From NCBI GenBank assembly GCA_018873245.2, contig JAEMBT020000003.1:670447-734446 (forward strand): a stretch of 64,000 nucleotides of DNA, written 5' to 3'. Position 1 is the stretch's first letter. Every line of letters starts with the position of its first letter. The notes beneath the pieces were generated by a model. The model searched no databases. It had not been told where the DNA came from and worked only from the letters and a program-made list of their open reading frames with translations. Below are positions 62,377 through 64,000 of the stretch, in pieces. The translations under genes and the position numbers were made by a program. Source of the stretch: Archegozetes longisetosus. Taxonomy: Eukaryota; Arthropoda; Arachnida; Sarcoptiformes; Trhypochthoniidae.

Positions 62377-64000
62377 AAAGACTTCGGTTGAAACACTTAT
62401 TAATACGTAAAATTTTTCAGGTTTTCATTAATATTCAGACTCACTTTGACTTCATCCATCAAAAAATTGAAATATTTTTAAAAATAACACCTCTGTCTGA
62501 AGTCAGTCAGCAATAGATTAAAGAGTTCTGATTGAGTTTGACTGAAATTATTTCTTCCATCTTAATGTTCGGTTCCTTTATTTTTAGTTGGCAGTTTTTA
62601 ATCACACGACCATCAAATACCTAGTTGCACATTTGTATAAGATTGAAGATAACTTGCAATTTTTTATCGCAGAGAGTTACATGATAACCGATACTGTTTA
62701 AAATCTTATCTAAGACATTGACAATGAAAACCATGAACTCTAGTTACTAATGAAAAGGTTTAGTAGTCTTAAGTATTTTTATTAATAAACTTGATAAATA
62801 AGCTTGTAAATATTTGTCAAGTAAAGCCATAATTACTACTTCTATCTTCATTGTTCTGATCTTATGATTTGAGTCTTTTTTAAGAAATATTAGACGTTCA
62901 ATTTGAACCATTCAACACATTTAGCTGTTATGCTCATAAAATTGATCGCAATGGGTAGACAATATATCTATATTAGTATAATTTGACCACTACTTAACGG
63001 TCAATCCACTATAAATATACACAATTGTTAATTGAAATGCTCTCACATATTGCTCATAAATAGCTTATAAGAAGTCAATGATTGACTGACAGCCTTGAAT
63101 TAATAGTACATTATAGCCTTTATGTGGGGATTAAACGAAAACAAAATAATATTATTAATAATGATAGTTTAGAATAAAGTTCTCACTTTAAAGTTCTGAT
63201 TTTATTTTTTCTATGAACGGGTGTTTAAAGCAATAATGCATATCCAAAAATTTCTGACTCATAGCCATTTATAAGAGCTTTATTGAAAGGCAAATAGCTA
63301 GTCGGATTCACAAAATAAATGCATAAATAATGGTTTTTATATTATACTGAAAATTTATTTTAATGCTGACTAAAAGTTATGAACGACGTGGAGAAGAAAA
63401 ATCGTCAAAATGATAGACATTGTTGTTGTTGTGCCCCTTGAATCCGAATTTTGGCCAAAATAGTATCTGTGAAAATTTGGTGATCAATAAATGGGTAATT
63501 GTGGCTGTTTATGCAATGGAGGTACGGCACGTGGTCACTTTGGTGGAGGAAGAGGCCTCTTTTTTGAGTGGTAGTGCACTCATAGCTGGTGGAAAAGAAT
63601 CGCTGGAAATTCTAGAGCTGAAGCTAAGCTACAAAACGGTTGTAATAGAAAAGAAAATTAACAGAAAATTCTTCCCACAAGCTTTTGAAAATCTATTCGA
63701 TTTTTTTCGAGAGGAATGAAATTCAGTTTACTATATTTAGTTTATTTCCTTCATATAACATTTTATATTTTCAGGAATCAAATATTAATATCCTTAAGTT
63801 TTTTTCTACCTATTCACCACAAAACTTTTATGTGATTCTTTTATAGTTCAGTATAATGCTTTGGTTTGGCTTTCAATTTTTTCCTGCTTTTTCATATCGT
63901 AGAACTTTATAAAGGAGATAAAATTATTTTACTTTGAAATTCTTATTCATTTTGCAGAGCCTCTTAGTGTAATACTTTTGTGTAATAGTTTTAATACAGT
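62377..64000. other. Mostly non-coding right end; one unassigned frame
   Basis: AT-rich. A plus-strand frame at 63420-63719 (99 codons, TTG start, ending FENLFDFFREE) has no recognisable domain, and an overlapping frame gives a short Gly/Cys-rich peptide (GCLCNGG, FGGGRG). Neither has clear splice support. The window ends without an obvious gene. Confidence 0.3.

Overview
The window is AT-rich animal nuclear DNA. Genes are split by short GT-AG introns (many of 50-110 bp) and sit among many decayed DNA transposons. Several features together point to an arachnid, most likely a trombidiform (velvet mite or chigger type) mite. These are a microbial-type terpene synthase gene that carries an intron, a tandem family of seven-helix gustatory-receptor-like genes, a short secreted LRR protein, an NRF-6/acyltransferase-3 gene and a Beat-like immunoglobulin gene. 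From memory, laterally acquired terpene synthases have been reported in trombidid mites. The species call is inference; no rRNA or mitochondrial marker is present.

Layout. 0-9 kb: the 3' end of an unrecognised gene (+), a two-exon secreted LRR protein (-), a long-TIR MITE and a small permuted NlpC/P60-like protein (-). 10.9-12.4 kb: a complete six-exon class IV histone deacetylase (HDAC11) on +. 13-20 kb: a deleted mariner, a Merlin fossil, a ZAR1-like zinc-binding gene (+) whose intron is packed with palindromic elements, an adjoining polar reading frame ending in a CaaX box, and a long mariner fossil. 23.6-28.8 kb: a Beat-like Ig protein and a nine-exon acyltransferase-3 gene, both on -. 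29-36 kb: microsatellites, a palindromic MITE, and three Tc1/mariner elements with intact ends but broken transposases. 42.7-44.2 kb: the terpene synthase (+), with all class I active-site motifs and a separate upstream exon that I infer encodes a basic N-terminal leader. 36-60 kb: a gustatory-receptor-like family, all on -, with two apparently complete three-exon genes and three relics. 56-62.4 kb: a TA-flanked MITE and two hAT elements with exact 8-bp target duplications.

Nothing suggests an operon or a gene cluster working as one pathway. No prenyl-diphosphate synthase or P450 lies near the terpene synthase. The two receptor genes share exon lengths (90 and 54 nt) and arose by tandem duplication. 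Splice sites, starts and family calls were read by eye from codons and motifs. No search or alignment program was run.
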